From Sediminitomix flava (GTDB lineage Bacteria; Bacteroidota; Bacteroidia; Cytophagales; Flammeovirgaceae), in NCBI RefSeq assembly GCF_003149185.1, contig NZ_QGDO01000002.1:1116001-1180000 (forward strand): 64,000 nucleotides of DNA. Direction: 5' to 3'. Made by a program: the position numbers and the translations under genes. Below are positions 44,012 through 53,809 of this stretch, piece after piece. The notes beneath the pieces were generated by a model. It saw only the letters and a program-made list of their open reading frames with translations, was not told the origin of the DNA and ran no database searches. Each line of letters opens with the position of its first letter. The first letter of the stretch is position 1.

Positions 44012-46003
44012 ATGAATACCCCATTATTCAGATGTTGTCTACTTCTGCTGTTCCTTGCCCAAGCTTGCGGAGGTAGTAAAAATATAGCCGAAAAGAAATT
44101 TCAGTTAGGAGAATACAACTCTGCGATTCCTCTTTATGAAAAAAAGCTGTCTTCAGCCAAAATGGGAGCCACAGAACAAGCGGAGATTAATTTTAAGATC
44201 GGAGAATGCTACCGTTTGTCTAACCGAGTGGAACAAGCTGTACCTTATTATAAGAAAGCAATACAAAATGGTTTTCAAGATGAAGACATCCTCTTTTATT
44301 ATGCTTACGGTCTCAAGAAAATAGGTGAATATGAAAAAGCAGTCAAATACTTTAAAGCTTATAAAAAGGATGGGGAAGATTTCAAGCTAATTTACAGAAC
44401 TAAGAAAGAGATTAAGCTTCTTTCAGAGTCGATCCATTCTATCATAAAAGAAGATCCATTTATTGAAATCACGAATTGTTCGGGAATCAATACAGATGCC
44501 GCTGAATTCTCCCCAACACTTTGGAATGATAAGGTTGTATTTACGGCGTCCAGAGATAATGACATGATTTATGAAGGTAATGGTGCTGGTTATACGGACC
44601 TTTTCGTACACGATTTAGAGGAAGTACAAAAGTGTGAAGGAGAAATTCAAAAACTATCCGACCTTATCAATACTCCAGGATTTCATGAAGCTTCTGCTAC
44701 TTTTAGTAAGGATGGAAAAACAGTTATTTTTGCGAGAAGTAACAGTGGCAAAAAGAAAGATGATTTGAAAGAAGTAAACCTCTACGAATCTGTTTACGAT
44801 GGAAACGACTGGAGTGAGCCAAAACTGCTTTCTATTAATCATCCTAAGTTTTGGAATGGCTGCCCCGCACTTTCTGCCAATGGAAAAACACTTTACTTTG
44901 TATCTAACAGACCTGGAACTTTAGGAGGTTTAGATATTTTCAAAGCGAGTAAAAGCATCAAAGGTGAATGGACAAAAGTAACTAACCTTGGTAAAAAGAT
45001 TAATTCAAGAGGGAATGAAATGTTTCCGTATGTGGCTAAAGATGGCAAACTCTATTTTGCTTCAGATGGACTTCCCGGTTTAGGAGGGCTTGACCTTTTT
45101 GTGGCAGTAAGAAAAGATAAAAAGATTGTGGTTGAAAACATGGGAAAACCCTTCAACTCTCCAGCTGACGACTTTTCAATCTGCTTTTTTGATAAGAAAA
45201 ATGGTGCATTTTCTTCCAATAGAAATGATGGTGATGCTAAAGGTGATGATGACATTTACCTTTTCACAGACACTACACCTAATTACAAAGTGCTAAAATA
45301 TTACCTACAAGGTTTCACTTTCAATGAGAATGCCGATGGCGATACCCTAGTCGTTCCAGAAGTAGCACTAGAACTTGTCAATGAAAAAGGAGAAGCAGTA
45401 GCTTTCACTGAGTCTGATGAAAAAGGCTACTTTAAATTTGACAAGGAACTTGAAATGGGACCTGAATATACGATAGTGGCCATCAAACAACGTTACCTTG
45501 CCGATTCACTTTTATACACTACCGCCGAAAAAGAAATAGAACAAGAAACAGTAAAAGACAGACCCGAAAAAATCATTGATATAACACTCGATACTGAGGT
45601 TCCAATGATTATCGATATCTATGAAGAATTGATTTCTGAAGGAGAAGTAACCTTAAATAATATTTTATACGACTTTGATGATTATCGTATCCGACCAGAT
45701 GCGGCTAAAGAACTAGACAAACTTGTTTCTTTCATGAATCAGCACACAGATATTACGATCATTTTAGGTTCACATACCGATACACGAGGTTCGAGAAGGC
45801 ACAACCAAAAATTGGCAGAAAATAGAGCGAAAGCAGCCGTTGAATACATTGTGAGTAGAGGGGTAAGCGATAAGAGACTGAAAGCTAAAGGATACGGTGA
45901 AGACTATCCTTACATCTATGATGCTCAAACTGAAGAGGAACATCAGTTGAATCGTAGAACCACAGTACAATTATCGGACGAAGAAGAATTTGAAGAATTC
46001 TAA
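44012..46003 (+). CDS. OmpA-family lipoprotein with TPR, PD40 propeller and CRD domains (PorE-like)
   Basis: 663 residues. A lipobox (FLAQAC, with GGSK and no acidic export signal) suggests the periplasmic face of the outer membrane. Domains in order: TPR repeats (25-130); a WD40-like PD40 beta-propeller (150-420) with FSPTLWNDKVVFTAS, LSANGKTLYFVSNRPGTLGG and the later PYVAKDGKLYFASDGLPGLG; a carboxypeptidase regulatory-like domain (435-505); and a C-terminal OmpA peptidoglycan-binding domain (550-650) with GSHTDTRGSRRHNQKLAENR. This is the architecture of PorE of the type IX secretion system, but many Bacteroidota paralogs share it, so a T9SS role is inference. Confidence 0.86.
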   Translation: MNTPLFRCCLLLLFLAQACGGSKNIAEKKFQLGEYNSAIPLYEKKLSSAKMGATEQAEINFKIGECYRLSNRVEQAVPYYKKAIQNGFQDEDILFYYAYGLKKIGEYEKAVKYFKAYKKDGEDFKLIYRTKKEIKLLSESIHSIIKEDPFIEITNCSGINTDAAEFSPTLWNDKVVFTASRDNDMIYEGNGAGYTDLFVHDLEEVQKCEGEIQKLSDLINTPGFHEASATFSKDGKTVIFARSNSGKKKDDLKEVNLYESVYDGNDWSEPKLLSINHPKFWNGCPALSANGKTLYFVSNRPGTLGGLDIFKASKSIKGEWTKVTNLGKKINSRGNEMFPYVAKDGKLYFASDGLPGLGGLDLFVAVRKDKKIVVENMGKPFNSPADDFSICFFDKKNGAFSSNRNDGDAKGDDDIYLFTDTTPNYKVLKYYLQGFTFNENADGDTLVVPEVALELVNEKGEAVAFTESDEKGYFKFDKELEMGPEYTIVAIKQRYLADSLLYTTAEKEIEQETVKDRPEKIIDITLDTEVPMIIDIYEELISEGEVTLNNILYDFDDYRIRPDAAKELDKLVSFMNQHTDITIILGSHTDTRGSRRHNQKLAENRAKAAVEYIVSRGVSDKRLKAKGYGEDYPYIYDAQTEEEHQLNRRTTVQLSDEEEFEEF

Positions 46004-46025
46004 TCTTAAGTAGCCTATGATAATG

Positions 46026-46056
46026 AAGGAGTTTGAGAAATCGAACTCCTTTTTTA
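46026..46056 (+). terminator. Rho-independent terminator after the OmpA gene
   Basis: AAGGAGTT/AACTCCTT stem followed by TTTTT, 23 bases past the stop. Confidence 0.82.
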
Positions 46057-46193
46057 GTACACTCGTTCGATTTTTTGGGGTATTACAATATTCAAACAAC
46101 TCCCAATGAGCTATAATGAGTGTTTACAACTCTTATCTTTTGGAACTAAATAGAGTCTTATATACAAACAATAAACATTAAAATATATTTATA

Positions 46194-46697
46194 ATGAACA
46201 AACAAACTACGCTAATCGCTTTAACTTTCGTCTTTTTAGGCTTTTTCTATACTCCTACTTTTGCTCAGAATGAACCTATGCCAGAGAGCGTAAAGGAAGA
46301 CCTAAAAATGCTTAAGGAAATTTTGAAAATGGAGAAAAGAGATTTCTTTGAGCAGAATATGAATATCCAAGATGTTGAAAAAGCAGATCAGTTTTGGGCA
46401 CTTTACAGTCAATATGATAAGGATAGAGCTACCATAATTGGTTCTGAAGGGAAAATATTAAAAACCTTAGTGAATCGAGGAGATAAAGCATTGACCGAAA
46501 AAGATAATGATGAACTGGTCTATGGGATTCTTTCTGCTGAAACTAAACAAGCTAAACTCAGAAAAAAATACTACAAAAAAATCAAAAAGATTGATCCAAA
46601 ACTTGCTGTTAGATTCTTTGAATTAGACGAATTTGTTTCAGCACAATTGAAATCAGGATTTTTGGTACAAACACCTATTTCATCTAACCAAAAATAA
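46194..46697 (+). CDS. Exported helical protein of unknown function (Spy/LTXXQ-like shape)
   Basis: 167 residues with a signal peptide ending in TFAQN. The mature part is helical and charged (ESVKEDLKMLKEILKMEKRD, FWALYSQYDKDRATI, AKLRKKYYKKIKKIDPKLAV). In Bacteroidota, short exported helical proteins of this shape are often linked to ECF sigma factors or envelope stress. No sigma gene is adjacent. A bidirectional terminator separates it from the convergent gene at 46776. Confidence 0.58.
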   Translation: MNKQTTLIALTFVFLGFFYTPTFAQNEPMPESVKEDLKMLKEILKMEKRDFFEQNMNIQDVEKADQFWALYSQYDKDRATIIGSEGKILKTLVNRGDKALTEKDNDELVYGILSAETKQAKLRKKYYKKIKKIDPKLAVRFFELDEFVSAQLKSGFLVQTPISSNQK

Positions 46698-46716
46698 TTG
46701 TACCCTTCTTCTACAA

Positions 46717-46757
46717 AAAAAAGATCTAGGTTCTATATCTGAACCTAGATCTTTTTT
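46717..46757. terminator. Bidirectional terminator between convergent genes
   Basis: AAAAAAGATCTAGGTTC/GAACCTAGATCTTTTTT, perfect 17-bp stem with a 7-base loop, serving the genes ending at 46697 (+) and 46776 (-). Confidence 0.92.
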
Positions 46758-46775
46758 CATTTATAATAATCAATA

Positions 46776-47642
46776 CTACTTTTTTCCAATATTATTGATG
46801 ATCAACTTCCCTTTTTCATCCCACTCTCGCCTCACAAAAGGTTCTACTTCACCATCACGATACAAGCGATTACTCTTTGTGTACTGGATTTCTTTCTTTC
46901 TTCTTTTCTTATCTGAACGATCGTAATATTCTGTCCAACGATCTACCTTCTTACCGTCTAAGTACTTTCCACGTTCTTGTATTCTTCCCGTCTTGTAGTA
47001 CTTTAAATAGACACCATTCAACTCTCCATGCTGATAAGGAATCACCTCCTTAACCTTTGTCAGCTCTGTATCATAATAAGTTATCTTGGCATCTTTCGGA
47101 AAACCTCTGAAGTAATACTTTTTATCTGAGACCACTTGGGCAGAGTTGTACACCATCCAACGTCCAGTACGTGTTCCTTTATAATATTGTCCTGTTACTA
47201 CCGTATCGCCGTCTACTGTTTTAGTATAAGGTCCGTGCAGAGGCATCCCAAACTTGTGATCTGTCCATTCACTTTTGGTAATCTCTCTTTTATCATGATT
47301 ATAGTAAAACTTATTCGTAGCATACTTATTCGGTGGTTCATACGAAGGAAGCACATAAAAAATTTCGAAGGTTTCCTTCCCCCCAGATCGGTTTGCTGTG
47401 AATCTTTTCTTGGTTTTAATACCCCAGAATACTCTCTTCTTCTTTCTCTTTTTTTCCCTTTCAACCTTTTTGGTCAGTCCAGGGTTTGCCTTAATCGTTG
47501 GCTTGAAATATTGATCTTCAAGTTCAAGAGAAACTAAAGAATCTTCTTCAACGGTCTCGTTCTTATCTTGTGCGAATCCTGTATTGGATAATAAAAAGCT
47601 AAAAAGACCAAAAGTCACTAGATTGAACAGTACTCTATTCAT
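46776..47642 (-). CDS. Exported MORN-repeat protein (YwqK-like)
   Basis: 288 residues with a signal peptide (LFSFLLSNTGFAQD). Residues 50-75 are very basic (KKVEREKKRKKKRVFWGIK). The rest contains MORN_2-type repeats of the form G(x)Y..G...G.W..Y: YKGTRTGRWMVYNS, HGELNGVYLKYYKTGRIQER and GKYLDGKKVDRWTEYY. These repeats are common in Bacteroidota secreted proteins labelled YwqK family. The gene is 73 bases after the giant 1678-residue gene on the same strand and may be co-transcribed. Molecular function unknown. Confidence 0.76.
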   Translation of the reverse strand: MNRVLFNLVTFGLFSFLLSNTGFAQDKNETVEEDSLVSLELEDQYFKPTIKANPGLTKKVEREKKRKKKRVFWGIKTKKRFTANRSGGKETFEIFYVLPSYEPPNKYATNKFYYNHDKREITKSEWTDHKFGMPLHGPYTKTVDGDTVVTGQYYKGTRTGRWMVYNSAQVVSDKKYYFRGFPKDAKITYYDTELTKVKEVIPYQHGELNGVYLKYYKTGRIQERGKYLDGKKVDRWTEYYDRSDKKRRKKEIQYTKSNRLYRDGEVEPFVRREWDEKGKLIINNIGKK

Positions 47643-47715
47643 ATGATTAATAGGATTTTCAATCCCCTAAATTACTAAAAACAAAGTTAAACGAATATCA
47701 AAATTCGTTGATAAC

Positions 47716-50700
47716 TTAAAATCCATCACCATCATCTTCCATATCTTCAGGAAGATCATCAATAGGATCTTCGGTATCTTCACCCAGATTATCAATTGCT
47801 GAATCTTCAACTGTAATCATATCGATCTCATCATCCTCTTCTTGGTAAAGCGTTTGGAAATTATTGACAAAAGCACTTACATTATCAACATTAGCAAGGC
47901 TAACCGTTCCTTTTTTATCTCCTTTTATCAACTCTCTCACAAGTGCATTTGAAGAATACATCGAGATCTTATCCTTTACAATTTCGAAGTAATACCAGTT
48001 CCCCTTGTAAGATTTTAAGAAAATATGGGCAATATCATTCTTTTCACGCTTTGGCATCTCAATAAATGAGATCACTTTTTGTTGTACGGGATTAGAAAAG
48101 AAGCCATCAAGCGTTACATTTCCTATGTTATGGAATGCGCTGTATTCTGCAGACCAAATCATTTCAGCCTCAGAAATCAGCAGTTGATCAGACAATAATT
48201 CATAGAGTTTCATCCCATCTTCTGCAATCGAAAGGAATTCATCATCTCCTACTACTTGTCTTATATTCTTTAAATAATCTGTTTTGTGATCAATCAGTTT
48301 ATCAGCTTCAATATCTGTTTGCACTCCAAAATCTTTGATCATCTCATTGATAACCTTACGATCTAAGCGAATATTTAAGCCTAAGAACATTCTGAAACTC
48401 AAACTATCTTCAGCATAATAGTGATGACCAGAGGCTACTGTTTTGAGATTATAAACCGCTTCTTTCTTTCGCAATTTAGATGGAGGAATAAGGTTAATCA
48501 CACCATTAAATTCAAGCCTTTCTTCCTTACTCAAATATTTTTCGTATTGACCGAATTTATATTTTTTCAATAAGTTATTTGAATCGTAGATATCATCACT
48601 TATCTCTTCCTCAGGAAAATCTTCTACAGGTTTTATCTCGTAAGATTCTGCCTTATGATCATACTGAAGTTGTCCTGTCACTGTAAATACAGGGTCTATT
48701 TTAGATAAAGCATTATCAAATTCTAAGAAAGGAACCTGCAAATCTTTTTTTCCACTCACCCAAATTCCTGTTTGCAAAGGCTTATTGAAGTTTGTTTCAA
48801 CCAGTTGTTCATTGACCATAATTGGATTTATGGTATCACCATCTTGACAGATATAGTTGAACCAAGGATTATTAGTTCTATTCAACTTCAATCTTGCTTT
48901 TCCTTTGAAGAACATATACGGATGGTTTTCAGAAAGCTTCACATCTCCCGAGTACATTACTCCTGGCAAAAACTCGAAAGGTTTACTTTCATCAATTTTT
49001 CCGTATGCCCTTGCTTCTAAATCTTCATCAGTCTTTACTATTTTGAGTCTATTTAAGAATAATTCAGACTCTGTATATAGCACATAAGTATAATTGTATT
49101 TCCCAGAAGCCTCAAAGTAGTTTTTAGAATAGATATTTACTTTCGCATTATAGAACCTGTGATACTTATTATCTACATTCATTAAGATAACGGCATCTTC
49201 AATTTCATCAATTTTGGCATTTTGACGAATAGTAACAGTACTATCTGAAGGTATTATTTCGGTCCGATCTACAATCACATCGCTAATCTCAGAAACTTTC
49301 AGAGCGTGTTCTTTTAAATCATACTCAGCTCTTCCACCTTCAAAATACAAAGAATCTTGCCCTTGAAATGTCGATAAGAATTGTCCTTTCTTACCCGCTT
49401 CAGCCACCATGTAAAGCTTGTTATTGGCTTGATCCCAATCTGCTTTGTTGATATCTGTTTCGTAATGTGTAAAAGGGAAAGTCAGTTTACCATTACTTGC
49501 TTCATCGGCATAAATCACCGATGATTTATTGATCATATTATTTTCTACCCTTACATGAGTACCTCTCATGGCTGGCAAATTCGGGTCATTAGATTTGATC
49601 TCGAAAAGTGCATCGCTAGCCACATAATCATTCTTATTAAATCGGAATGATTTTGAACCTAAGTAAAAATCATCCGTTTCAATTTCTCCTTGCCCAGAAA
49701 TATTATCGGGTACCAAACCAAGTGTTCCTCTGAAATACAATTGGTCATTATAGAAAGAGAAAGGTTTTCCTTGTTCGGTTTGGAAAATCATACTATCATC
49801 TGCAACCAACCATTTCATCTGATAACTTTCCATTTCTACCCTAGGGTGAATATCAGATTCAATCATCGCTGATGTACCCTTCGTCAACATGGAATCTGAG
49901 AAAAAGATAAAATCTTCTGAACGGAAAGTACTTCCTAGATACTCTACCTGTCCTTTTCCTTGAAGTCCCTTAGAGTCCATGACGATATCACCTTTGAATA
50001 GCCCTTTGCCCTTATAGACATCATAACCTTCCGCTGGTGTAGATCTTTCAAAACCAAAACTCTGATCTTCCTGATTCAAACGAAGTTCTTCTTCAAAATC
50101 AGGGAATATTCCATCAGACTGAAATGTACCCGCAAAAGATTTGTCTTCAATCGCACTGTTTCCATTAAAGGATAATGAGTCCATGACAAACTGTACACGT
50201 TCGTCATAAGCTCCGTCCAAGACACTTTCGTGACCAAATTGCACTGCACCTCCTCCATCAGCATCAAAAGTTGGATAATCATCCATTTTCACTAAACCTG
50301 CTTTGTTTTCTGGAGATGAGATATACAGTGTTCCACCAGTATCAGAGATATGATTTTGGAATTCAGCTTGTTTATCATTTTCATCAAGAAAGGTAATAGA
50401 ATCAACTTCAGCTAGATTTACTGAAAACTGGTCATAATCAAAATCAAAGAGCTGCCCTCTCACAATCATATTTCCAGCAACCATCACGCCTCCAAAACGC
50501 ATATTCTGTCCTTGGTACAATCGGACTTCTCCACTATCTGGTAAGATTCTAACTTTTAGGGAGTCACTTACTTGAAAACTTTCAACCCCTTTTATTACGA
50601 TTGCACTATCGGCTGGATCATAGACTGCATTTTGTCCATTTGGTATACTTGAAAAAATCTCAATGTTGTCATAATCAACATCAGACCTCTTGATTTTATT

Positions 50701-52752
50701 GAGTCTGAAATAAGCATCCTTAAAGAAATAACCTTTAGGAGTAATTATAGCTTCATCAGTTTGTTCACTATAATAAACTAAACCTTCTCGGTGCATCAAC
50801 TGAAGCATTCCTTTTACAGCCTCATATTTCAAACCTCTAGCCTTTGCCAAATCTTCGCCTAGGAAAACCGTTTCACCAGACTTTTCTACATAATTGATTG
50901 TAGAAAGAAGTGGATGTTGCTTTTGTAATCCTTGCAACCTTCTAAATAGCTCTGGCTTAAAGAATCCCATTGACTGGAAAGATGCAGGATTCTTTTCTGG
51001 GGCATATAAAGTCTCGAATGACAAAGAATCAGCCTCCAAATCCCATTTTATCTGATCTACATCTACATCAAAACCATAATATGACAATTTGAATGGAATG
51101 ATTTTATCTAAACCTTTCGGTTTACGAAATGTGGCTACTTCATTATTAATGTCGTAAGTCACTTTAGTAGCAGGATGAAAAATTGAATCTGTCCCAAACT
51201 GATATAAAATAGCCTGTCCTTTTGGTGTCGAGATTATAGAATCTGCTATTGTAAATGTCTCTTTTGTCTTTACTGTAAAAAGTAGTGAGTCTGCATCATC
51301 AGTATAAACATGTAGCCTAGATGAACCTTGTGCGAAAGACTGACTGCTCATATTCTTTCCCTCAAGGCTCAGACCACCTCTGATCTGAATATTATTATCT
51401 ATCGAATGGATTAGAATATCATTCGTATAGGTCTTGAATCTTGGATATTTAGTCTTCTCAGGATTGTGGTTCAGTGGATGAGAAACATACTCAAAATAAC
51501 CAATCGAAACGGTATCTACATGACCTAAATAATGGAATTCGGCATGATGACCTTCCAAAGCTGGTGTTTTCACATTTAGAACATAGTGCGGAATTTCACA
51601 GAAAACGGAATCCTTACTCAAGCCTGCATTTTCCCAAGTAAAACGACCTCCATTTCCAATTAAAGTATCACTATGAAACTCAAATGAACCCGTAATATCT
51701 TCGAGCATTGTAGTGTCATACTTTGATGCCATCGTTAAATTGGCATGTCTGATATATAAAAAAGATGCCGATGGAGATGGTAAAGGCGGTTCTTCTGGAA
51801 TGTAATGGCTTACATCATCTTCATTTCTATGAATCAACTGCTTGACCAAATCTTCAAACTTATCATCTTCTGAAGCCTCAGGAGCTTTATATTCTTCTAC
51901 ATTTGAATGATCTTCTCCTTCCCACTCTTCTCCCCAATCTGACGAATGATCTGACCAATCTGCTGTAGAATCATCATTCTCATCGCTATCGTCATTACCT
52001 AAAAACGATGCCCAAGGATCTTCCTCATCCGAAGAAGAATCATCAGAACTATCGTCAATCATAGCCCAAGGGTCTTCTTCCTCCTCCTCTTCTGCTTCAG
52101 TTATTTCATCTTCTGAACCTTCACTGTCCTCACTGCTCTCTTCTGAATCCTTCTCCTCATCCAAATGATCAAACCATTCCTCTTTAGTAGGCTCTGCTGT
52201 AGCTTCAGAAATTGGTTGATCATGCAATATAAAAGCATCTATAGGCGTATGCTTAAACTCAAAAGTCCCGCCTTCTACTTTCAGTGAATTGAAAGGATGT
52301 TCGTAGAGTAATTCTTTTTCAAGAAATAGTCTGGTCTTTGAAAAAAATGCTTTTGAATATTTGGTAGGGTAAAACATAACGCTACTATCAGCGATTTGCA
52401 GAAAGCGTTTACGTTGTTCATCCGAAAGTTTTTCACTTACAATACAGGCAAAGTAGTTTTCAAGATCTTTATTTACTTTTAGCCCTTTCTGTAACATTTT
52501 TCGAGAAGTACGAACAATTGTCTCTTTGTTTTCAGCGCTTAAAGTTGAAGCTGAATCCCATAAAAATAGGATACCATTACGCACAGTATCTGCAGTATGA
52601 CTTGAGGTACGTTGTAAAAGATAATCTGTATCTACAGAAAAACTATCTACTTCAGTAAAAGGCTTATGAAGTGGTTTTTGGGCAAAACTATAGAAATGGA
52701 CTAATAAAAGTCCGCTAAAAATAAAAACCGATTTAATGAGTCTGTCACGCAT
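47716..52752 (-). CDS. Giant exported protein (1678 residues), beta-rich repeats, unknown function
   Basis: A signal peptide ends in YSFAQ (about residue 24). Residues 25-180 are helical. Residues 185-300 are extremely acidic low complexity with two DPWA motifs (EEDPWAMIDD and EEDPWASFLG). From about 330 to 1480 it is a long series of beta-strand units such as GGRFTWENAGL, GKGLFKGDIVMDSKGL, RGTLGLVPDNISGQGEIETD and YFEGGRAEYDLKEHALKVS, which recall the OstA/LptD-type jellyroll in rhythm only. The last 150 residues are helical/beta and end in an acidic tail. No catalytic motif is seen. A periplasmic scaffold or bridge role is possible; function unknown. Confidence 0.62.
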   Translation of the reverse strand: MRDRLIKSVFIFSGLLLVHFYSFAQKPLHKPFTEVDSFSVDTDYLLQRTSSHTADTVRNGILFLWDSASTLSAENKETIVRTSRKMLQKGLKVNKDLENYFACIVSEKLSDEQRKRFLQIADSSVMFYPTKYSKAFFSKTRLFLEKELLYEHPFNSLKVEGGTFEFKHTPIDAFILHDQPISEATAEPTKEEWFDHLDEEKDSEESSEDSEGSEDEITEAEEEEEEDPWAMIDDSSDDSSSDEEDPWASFLGNDDSDENDDSTADWSDHSSDWGEEWEGEDHSNVEEYKAPEASEDDKFEDLVKQLIHRNEDDVSHYIPEEPPLPSPSASFLYIRHANLTMASKYDTTMLEDITGSFEFHSDTLIGNGGRFTWENAGLSKDSVFCEIPHYVLNVKTPALEGHHAEFHYLGHVDTVSIGYFEYVSHPLNHNPEKTKYPRFKTYTNDILIHSIDNNIQIRGGLSLEGKNMSSQSFAQGSSRLHVYTDDADSLLFTVKTKETFTIADSIISTPKGQAILYQFGTDSIFHPATKVTYDINNEVATFRKPKGLDKIIPFKLSYYGFDVDVDQIKWDLEADSLSFETLYAPEKNPASFQSMGFFKPELFRRLQGLQKQHPLLSTINYVEKSGETVFLGEDLAKARGLKYEAVKGMLQLMHREGLVYYSEQTDEAIITPKGYFFKDAYFRLNKIKRSDVDYDNIEIFSSIPNGQNAVYDPADSAIVIKGVESFQVSDSLKVRILPDSGEVRLYQGQNMRFGGVMVAGNMIVRGQLFDFDYDQFSVNLAEVDSITFLDENDKQAEFQNHISDTGGTLYISSPENKAGLVKMDDYPTFDADGGGAVQFGHESVLDGAYDERVQFVMDSLSFNGNSAIEDKSFAGTFQSDGIFPDFEEELRLNQEDQSFGFERSTPAEGYDVYKGKGLFKGDIVMDSKGLQGKGQVEYLGSTFRSEDFIFFSDSMLTKGTSAMIESDIHPRVEMESYQMKWLVADDSMIFQTEQGKPFSFYNDQLYFRGTLGLVPDNISGQGEIETDDFYLGSKSFRFNKNDYVASDALFEIKSNDPNLPAMRGTHVRVENNMINKSSVIYADEASNGKLTFPFTHYETDINKADWDQANNKLYMVAEAGKKGQFLSTFQGQDSLYFEGGRAEYDLKEHALKVSEISDVIVDRTEIIPSDSTVTIRQNAKIDEIEDAVILMNVDNKYHRFYNAKVNIYSKNYFEASGKYNYTYVLYTESELFLNRLKIVKTDEDLEARAYGKIDESKPFEFLPGVMYSGDVKLSENHPYMFFKGKARLKLNRTNNPWFNYICQDGDTINPIMVNEQLVETNFNKPLQTGIWVSGKKDLQVPFLEFDNALSKIDPVFTVTGQLQYDHKAESYEIKPVEDFPEEEISDDIYDSNNLLKKYKFGQYEKYLSKEERLEFNGVINLIPPSKLRKKEAVYNLKTVASGHHYYAEDSLSFRMFLGLNIRLDRKVINEMIKDFGVQTDIEADKLIDHKTDYLKNIRQVVGDDEFLSIAEDGMKLYELLSDQLLISEAEMIWSAEYSAFHNIGNVTLDGFFSNPVQQKVISFIEMPKREKNDIAHIFLKSYKGNWYYFEIVKDKISMYSSNALVRELIKGDKKGTVSLANVDNVSAFVNNFQTLYQEEDDEIDMITVEDSAIDNLGEDTEDPIDDLPEDMEDDGDGF

Positions 52753-52815
52753 GTAAGTTCAGATGAATACCTTAATTATCGAAATAGGTTTGTCAATCTA
52801 AAAATAGATCTGTAA

Positions 52816-52850
52816 GAAAGGCTGTGCGCTCTAGTAGCACACAGCCTTTC
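52816..52850 (-). terminator. Terminator of prmA
   Basis: GAAAGGCTGTGCGCT pairs with AGCACACAGCCTTTC around a 5-base loop, one mismatch, 28 bases after the prmA stop on the minus strand. Confidence 0.75.
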
Positions 52851-52877
52851 AAGTCAATATCATATATACACAAAAAT

Positions 52878-53699
52878 CTAGCCTTTTTTGAGTCTCATGC
52901 TTACCCAGTTACGTAACTCCAAATGAGATTCATAAGATAATCCATGTTTTTCTGCTTCCGCTTGCATGGTTTCAATATCTTCTGTGTAAAAACCACTCAA
53001 AAGTAAGGTTCCGTTTTCTTTCAGCATTTCAGCGTAAAGTTGCATTTCTGTAAGAAGCACATTACGGTTAATGTTCGCAATTACGATATCATAAGGCGCA
53101 TGAAGTGTCATTTCTTGTACAGTTCCCTGTGTCATATCGAAGTCAACTTCGTTGATTTTTGCATTTTCTATTGCATTCTCAACTGCCCACTCCTCAATAT
53201 CGCATGCATCAACGAGCTTTGCTCCTAGCTTTTTGGCCATAATGGCTAAAATACCAGTTCCTGCACCTAGGTCAGCTACAATTTTATCTTTATGGTCTAA
53301 CTTCAACTGATTTCTCAGCATCAATGTTGTTGTTGGGTGATGCCCTGTACCGAAAGACATTTTAGGGTTAATGACAATTTCGTATGGGTATGGCTTTTCA
53401 GGTTTATGAAAACTAGCTCTGATGATCAATTCCTCAGAAATTTCAACCATATCATAGTTTTCTTCCCAAAGCTTGTTCCAGTTCTTTTTTTCTTCCTCAC
53501 GTACAGTGTACTCGATTTGGCCTTCAAAAGGTGCTAAAACTTCTTTCAGTTCTTCTTCTGCGTACTGATCTTTTTCAATTGATGCTTCGAAACCATTTTC
53601 GTCTTCAAGAAAAGAATCGAAACCAATATTCCCGATCAAGGCCTGCAGAATTTCTGAAAGCTCTTCCCCACATTTGAGTTGTACAGTGATAAAGTGCAT
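52878..53699 (-). CDS. prmA: Ribosomal protein L11 methyltransferase
   Basis: SAM-dependent methylation of ribosomal protein L11. N-terminal substrate-recognition domain (1-60), then NPKMSFGTGHHPTTTLML (about 109-126), motif I DLGAGTGILAIMAKK, and IANINRNVLL (the NIxxxxL active-site region). At 273 residues it has the usual length. It sits between the giant gene and tpiA, all on the minus strand, but hairpins on both sides make it a separate unit. Confidence 0.95.
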   Translation of the reverse strand: MHFITVQLKCGEELSEILQALIGNIGFDSFLEDENGFEASIEKDQYAEEELKEVLAPFEGQIEYTVREEEKKNWNKLWEENYDMVEISEELIIRASFHKPEKPYPYEIVINPKMSFGTGHHPTTTLMLRNQLKLDHKDKIVADLGAGTGILAIMAKKLGAKLVDACDIEEWAVENAIENAKINEVDFDMTQGTVQEMTLHAPYDIVIANINRNVLLTEMQLYAEMLKENGTLLLSGFYTEDIETMQAEAEKHGLSYESHLELRNWVSMRLKKG

Positions 53700-53746
53700 A
53701 TTTTTATGATCTAATTTTTTAATCCTATAAAAACTCTAGAACACAA

Positions 53747-53783
53747 AAAAAGCGATAAACAATGAGATTGTTTACCGCTTTTT
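53747..53783 (-). terminator. Terminator of tpiA
   Basis: AAAAGCG-A-TAAACAA pairs with TTGTTTA-C-CGCTTTT, one mismatch, 27 bases past the tpiA stop, T-rich on the minus strand. Confidence 0.78.
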
Positions 53784-53809
53784 CAAAAATCAGTCGAAAT
53801 AAACTGAAA

